Shown here piece by piece: positions 59,800 through 64,000 of a stretch of 64,000 nucleotides of DNA. The translations under genes and the position numbers were made by a program. This DNA comes from Euleptes europaea (Eukaryota > Chordata > Lepidosauria > Squamata > Sphaerodactylidae). The stretch is taken from NCBI RefSeq assembly GCF_029931775.1, contig NC_079312.1, forward strand, positions 10,175,821-10,239,820, given 5' to 3'. The number at the start of each line of letters is the position of its first letter. The stretch's first letter is position 1. Below the pieces are notes generated by a model. It saw nothing but the letters and a program-made list of their open reading frames with translations. It had not been told where the DNA came from and ran no database searches.

Positions 59800-59985
59800 C
59801 GGATTCTATGACCTTAGGCAGATCACAAGAAGGAGGGCATCTTGGCCGTCTTCTGGGCATGGAGTAGGGGTCGCTGGGTGTGTGCGTGGGGTAGGTAGTT
59901 GTGAATTTCCTGCCTTGTGCAGGGGGTTGGACTAGATGACCCTGGTGGTCCCTTCCAGCTCTATGATTCTATAATTCTATGAAAG
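59800..59985 (+). mobile_element. CR1 LINE 3' terminus
   Basis: GACCTTAGGCAGATCACAAG, then GGGGGTTGGACTAGATGACC, GGTCCCTTCCAGCTCTATGA and the ATTCTAT terminal repeats of CR1. 5' truncated. Confidence 0.88.
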
Positions 59986-60187
59986 GCCACCCTCCAAAGC
60001 AGCCATTCTCTCCAGGGGAACTGATCACTGTAGTCTGGAACTCAGCTGTACTTCAAGGAGATCTCCAGTCCCCATGTGGACGCTGGCAACCCTCTCCTGT
60101 GATGGGACATGGAGTGGGGGTGGGGGTGGGGTCGCTAACACACCCTTTCTGGCCTTTACCTGAATGGACTCTTCATTTCTGCTTCAG

Positions 60188-60317
60188 GGTCTGGAGCCAA
60201 TGGAAGAGGCAGCCCTGAACACTTCCAAAGCAGCACAGTCTTCCTTGCGCCACTGGCAGATGCCAGTCCACAGGGAGGCAGGACAGGAGGGTGACGCTGG
60301 AAGTGGAAGATTCCCAG
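60188..60317 (+). CDS. SCAN gene, exon 2 (linker)
   Basis: 130 bp, acceptor TTCTGCTTCAG, donor CCCAG|GTAAGG, phase 0 in and phase 1 out. It reads GLEPMEEAALNTSKAAQSSL and ends GSGRFP. It matches the position and phases of 47403-47505 in the other SCAN gene. Confidence 0.8.
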
Positions 60318-60444
60318 GTAAGGGTTGACCTTGTGCCCGACTCATCCATCTATCATCTTTTAGCCCGCCCTTGCAGAGGTTCAGGGCTGCCCGTATGGGT
60401 CTTTCCTTCCTCCGTTTACTATGATGACCCTGTGAGGTAGGTAA

Positions 60445-60840
60445 GGTTGCCAACTCTGGGTTAGGAAATTCCTGGAGATTTGGGGATGGAGCCTGTAGGT
60501 GGGCCAGGTTTGGTACAGGGGTGGGGAGAACTTCTGTGGAGTGCAATGCCATAGAGTCCACCCTCCAAAGCAGCCATTTTCTCCAGGGGAACTGATCTCT
60601 GTAGTCTGGAAATGTGCGGCAATTCCAGGAGATCCTGTTCCAGGAAAACCTTAGACTTTTGCCCAAATTCCAGAGCATCCCTGCCATTGCTGGTGACGCA
60701 TTGACGTAACTTCTGGCTCACATAGGAAGTGACATCAGTGTATCGCCGGTGATGTCATTACGTCACCAGCAAGGGCCTCCACCACCCGGTAAGTTGCCCC
60801 CACCAGTTGTCGGGGGTCTGGCAACCCTGCCAACACCGGC
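60445..60840. repeat. GTTGCC-type repeat and second-family fragment in intron 2
   Basis: GGTTGCCAACTCTGGGTTAG ... TTTTCTCCAGGGGAACTGAT to about 60640, then a hairpin-forming GCTGGTGACGCATTGACGTA / TACGTCACCAGCAAG segment to GGGTCTGGCAACCCT. Confidence 0.65.
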
Positions 60841-60895
60841 TCTGGTTTCACCACTCACTGGCAGGTAACCTGTGATTCTTTTTCTCTCTTAATAG

Positions 60896-61362
60896 GCAAA
60901 CGGTTCAATAATACGAATGAGGAAGAGAAATGTGGTCTGGAAGGATCCGACCACACGGCTGCCAATGATGTATCCAAGAGAAGAGCAAATGAGATGCCGT
61001 TCCAGAATCTTAGAGGGGACTCAAGGTGTCCACGTGGGCCAGAACAGAAGGGAATGTGCCCCAGGGCAGGAACACAGGAGTCAGTTCCTTCTCAGGGCCC
61101 AAAACCTGCCTTTAAAACCATCATGCAACACAGAATTCACCAGCGGCAGAACCTGCACACGGTCGGTGGGCGAAGCTTCCGGCGGTCCTCAGCTGTTGTC
61201 AAATGCGAGCACACCCAAGTGAGGCGTAAGCCGTACTTATGCTCGGACTGCGGTAAAACTTTCTTCATGTTCTTAGCTCTGAGGACTCACGAGAGAGCCC
61301 ATGCGGACCATGAAAGAAGCCAAGCAAGAGGGGCAAGCCATACAGTAGGGCCAATGCTATAA
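60896..61362 (+). CDS. SCAN gene, exon 3: one canonical C2H2 finger
   Basis: Acceptor TTTTTCTCTCTTAATAG; the phase-1 entry fits exon 2. It reads GKRFNNTNEEEKCGLEGSDH and a linker, then a decayed finger region (HQRQNLHTVGGRSFRRSSAV, zinc ligands mostly lost). One canonical finger follows (PYLCSDCGKTFFMFLALRTH) and a stop at 61362. Whole product about 455 residues. It is a SCAN protein with a nearly lost finger array, which may act mainly through SCAN dimerisation. The reading frame itself is intact over all three exons. Confidence 0.78.
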
Positions 61363-62654
61363 ACTGTGGGAACAGGGTTGCTGAGCCGTACCTGGCAACT
61401 GGTGGGAAGCTTGGGGGGGAGAGGAAATGGGGGGAGGGAACCATGATGTCCTGTGCAATGCTATGTCACTTCTGGAGGAAACCCGGAAGGGATGGCAGGA
61501 AGCTCTAGGAATCACAGGAAACTATGGTTTTGCCATAGAGTTTCCGGCGATTCCTAGAGCTACCCTGTGTCACATCCAGGTTTTTCCCAGAGCTGATGTA
61601 ATGGTGCAGATGCTGCCGGTTTTTTTTCCTCCTGCCGCTCCTTGGAGCAGTGGTAGACAACAGAAACTGGGGTGGTGGTGCAGAATTCATTGGCCCCACT
61701 GGGGAAATAGCAAGCCTGTGTGAGAAAGAGGTCAGCTTTGGGCTTGTTAAACATCTTCATCAAAAGCGGAGGTAGGAATGGACAGTGCAGTGTATGAGAA
61801 GATCAGATACAACAGCCATGTGATCTGAACCACCTTCCAAGCTGGTCAAGGTGGCAATGAGAATCAAACAGAGCCTAGTGAAAATGTGAATGAAGAGCCA
61901 GTTTTTATGAGGAATTGTGGGAGGGGAAAAACAATTTGGAAAGCCTGCCCCATCCCTCAAAATCTGCCTCTCTAGGATTCTCTAGGAACCCCCCCCCCAC
62001 CCTTTTCCCCTTCAGCAAGGCTGCTGTCAACATCCCGTGCGCCTGGAGCATGCTTAGTCCTTTTCTGAGGGATTTTCTTTGGGTTCATTTTTCCGATGGC
62101 ATATTTTTTGGCCTACCTGGAAGTCCTCGAATGACGCTAGAGCCTCGCCTTGACCACGAGTGATCCTGCTGCTTGGCTTTTCTTTTCCCTATGGGGAGGG
62201 GCAGGAGCCTCTAAAGATGTTTTTACACATTTAAATTATTGAAATGTTCGTATTATTTGAGCCAGCCATTTCGTGATGAGGGATTCCACCCATGTAGTCA
62301 TGGGCACTGGCCAGTAGGTGCTTTGCCCAGCACGAGTGCCACTCTATGTGCCACAGTGTCGACAACTGCAGGTCTTGACAAATACCTAAATACAAAAATC
62401 TCCACCTCTTTAAAAACTAAAGAATGGATCTGTGCCTTTAATCACCATATGTCAGGCAGAAATTCAAGAGGTTGAGGTATCCTAGCACACAGGTGCTGTG
62501 AGCACAAAAGCTGCCCCCATGGGTATTCTGCCTGCCGGTGCCAGGGCAGAATACTTCCTTTTATCTGTTTTGAATCTCTCCCCCTCCAGCTTTAGCAGAT
62601 GACCCCCGTGTCCTAGTATTATGGGAGAGGGAGAAAAACATCTCCCCCTGTCAC
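61363..62654. other. 3' flank of the SCAN gene, no gene recognised
   Basis: Contains a short hairpin at 61502-61562 (AGCTCTAGGAATC... / GATTCCTAGAGCT, about 25-bp arms). The rest holds no recognised element. Confidence 0.45.
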
Positions 62655-62957
62655 ACAGTAAAGGTAAAGGTCCCCTGTGCAAGCACTGGGTCATTCCTGA
62701 CCCATGGGGTGACGTCACATCCCGACGTTTCCAAGGCAGACTTTGTTTGCGGGGTGGTTTGCCAGTGCCTTCCCCAGTCATCTTCCCTTTACCCCCAGCA
62801 AGCTGGGTACTCATTTTACCGACCTCGGAAGGATGGAAGGCTGAGTCAACCTTGAGCCGGCTACCTGAAACCGACTTCTGTCGGGATTGAACTCAGGTCG
62901 TGAGCAGAGCTTTTGACTGCAGTACTGCAGTTTAACACTCTGCGCCACGGGGCTCTG
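62655..62957 (-). repeat. Sauria-type SINE, copy 3 (best preserved)
   Basis: GGTAAAGGTCCCCTGTGCAA tail, complete body, tRNA-like head ending AACACTCTGCGCCACGGGGC. Closest to a consensus of the three copies. Confidence 0.9.
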
Positions 62958-63305
62958 CCTGTCACACAATGCATCGTTAAATTGTGGAACTCCCTGCTCC
63001 AGGATGTGGTGATGGCTGACAGCTTGGAGGGCTTTAAGAGGGGAGTGGACATATTCATGGAGGAGAGGGGTATTCATGGCTGTTAGAATGGATTCTAGTC
63101 ATGTTGCATACCTATTCTCTCTAGTATCAGAGGAGCATGCCTATTATTTTGGGTGCGGTGGAACACAGGCAGGATGGTGCTGCTGCAGTCGTCTTGTTAG
63201 TGGCTTCCTGGAGGCACCTGGTTGGCCACTGTGTGAACAGACGCTGGACTTGATGGGCCTTGGTCTGATCCAGCAGGGCCTTTCTTATGTTCTTATGTTC
63301 TTAGA
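62958..63305 (+). mobile_element. CR1/L2-like LINE 3' end
   Basis: TTGTGGAACTCCCTGCTCCA, GGGCTTTAAGAGGGGAGTGG, TGGACTTGATGGGCCTTGGT, GATCCAGCAGGGCC and a terminal TTCTTATG repeat. Its head (CACACAATGCATCGTTAAAT) adjoins the SINE. Confidence 0.8.
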
Positions 63306-63595
63306 TCCCTCCCCAAACCCCACCTTTCCCAGCCTGCATCCCCGCCCCCACCCCACCCCCGGCCCAGATCTCTAGGAATTTCCCAACCCAGCATTGGCAA
63401 CCCTATGATGCCACACACTGCTTCACAGAAGGAACATATCCACCAGAGACACATGGCCACATCTATAAAACTGTGGCAGTGTGGGAATTATTATTTTATT
63501 TTATTTTTTGAATTCTGCTAAACCTTTCAAGTGCGGTTTTAGCTATGGTTTCAGCTGCGGCTATAGGCAACCCTCAGTTGTGCCCCTCCCCAACT

Positions 63596-63793
63596 AGAGT
63601 TGCCAACTCTGGGTTTGGAAATTCCTGGAGATTTGGTGGGTGGAACCTGGGAAGGGTGGGGTTTGAGGAAGGGAGGGACCCAAATAAGGTATCATGCCAT
63701 AGGGTCAACTGGCCACAGGAGCCATTTTCTCCAGGGGGAATTGGTCTCAGTCCTTTGGAGATCTCCACGCCTCACCTGAAGGTTGGCAACCCT
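63596..63793 (+). repeat. GTTGCC-type MITE-like repeat
   Basis: From GAGTTGCCAACTCTGGGTTT to CCTGAAGGTTGGCAACCCT with the TTTTCTCCAGGGGGAATTGG core. The stretch from 63794 to the window end shows nothing further. Confidence 0.75.
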
Positions 63794-64000
63794 GCCCCCA
63801 ACATAGTCACTAGTTGTTTCTGCTTTTGGGAAGGACCAGATGCCAGCGCTCATACATAGATACTGCCTTTCTTAGCTTGGCCTGCTGAGAGGTGACGTGG
63901 TGAGGTCATTCAGTGGCTGCAGAGAATTCTTCCAGGGCTCCCGACTCTTGCTCCACTATCCATCATCCTGGTTTAGACAGCGGTGAGGTCATGGCTCTGG

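Larger units (their letters stand above)
59101..60187 (+). other. Intron 1 of the SCAN gene, filled by nested repeats
   Basis: A GTTGCC-type repeat (59424-60094) is interrupted first by a hammerhead foldback (59525-59777) and then by a CR1 3' end (about 59800-59985). A short (GT)n tract is at 59363-59378. Confidence 0.7.

Overview
The window looks like a squamate reptile (lizard or snake) chromosome. It has amniote-type SCAN and KRAB C2H2 zinc-finger genes with spliced, phase-compatible exons. Around them lie squamate repeats: Sauria-type tRNA SINEs, 5S rRNA-derived SINEs, MIR-like CORE SINEs, CR1, L1, Bov-B (RTE) and many hAT-type elements. No prokaryotic feature, tRNA, rRNA gene or CRISPR was seen. 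The species cannot be named from the sequence alone.

Layout. 0-2.3 kb is repeat DNA (inverted-repeat arms, a MITE-like repeat, a Sauria SINE). 2.3-24.3 kb is a tandem segmental duplication of three units. Unit 0 (2343-4265) is reduced. Unit 1 (4266-11477) and unit 2 (11478-24289) each carry an AT-rich block, a CR1 LINE, a GC-rich palindromic block, and on the minus strand a C2H2 finger exon with its upstream intron. Unit 2 also took in a chromodomain Ty3/Gypsy element (a fossil), and unit 1 a foldback element. 24.7 kb holds a minus-strand KRAB-A exon whose phase joins the finger exon at 22.5 kb. An L1 (24.9-29.4 kb) and another APE-type LINE (29.8-33.1 kb) follow. A second KRAB-A exon (36.5 kb) and two first-exon/promoter blocks (35.3 and 41.1 kb) show that the KRAB gene front end was also duplicated. 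44.8-51.75 kb is a three-exon SCAN-ZNF gene with 15 fingers (minus). 58.3-61.4 kb is a divergent three-exon SCAN gene with one canonical finger (plus). The rest is dense interspersed repeats.

How the genes relate. All host genes read as nuclear C2H2 transcription factors. KRAB factors of this type normally recruit TRIM28 to silence transposons; SCAN domains mediate dimerisation. One KRAB exon lies upstream of two finger arrays, so exon sharing is possible but unproven.

Main discovery candidate. At least five foldback or tandem repeats (10.4, 48.3, 53.4, 57.0 and 59.5 kb, more weakly 55.2 kb) carry hammerhead-ribozyme-like cores: CTGANGA, a short stem II, GAAA, and in the best cases a tiny self-complementary stem III followed by a UC cleavage dinucleotide and a matching stem I. 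Four of them are flanked by 12-15 bp target-site duplications, which suits retroposition better than cut-and-paste transposition. They may be small non-autonomous ribozyme-bearing retroelements, for example derived from Penelope-type pLTRs.
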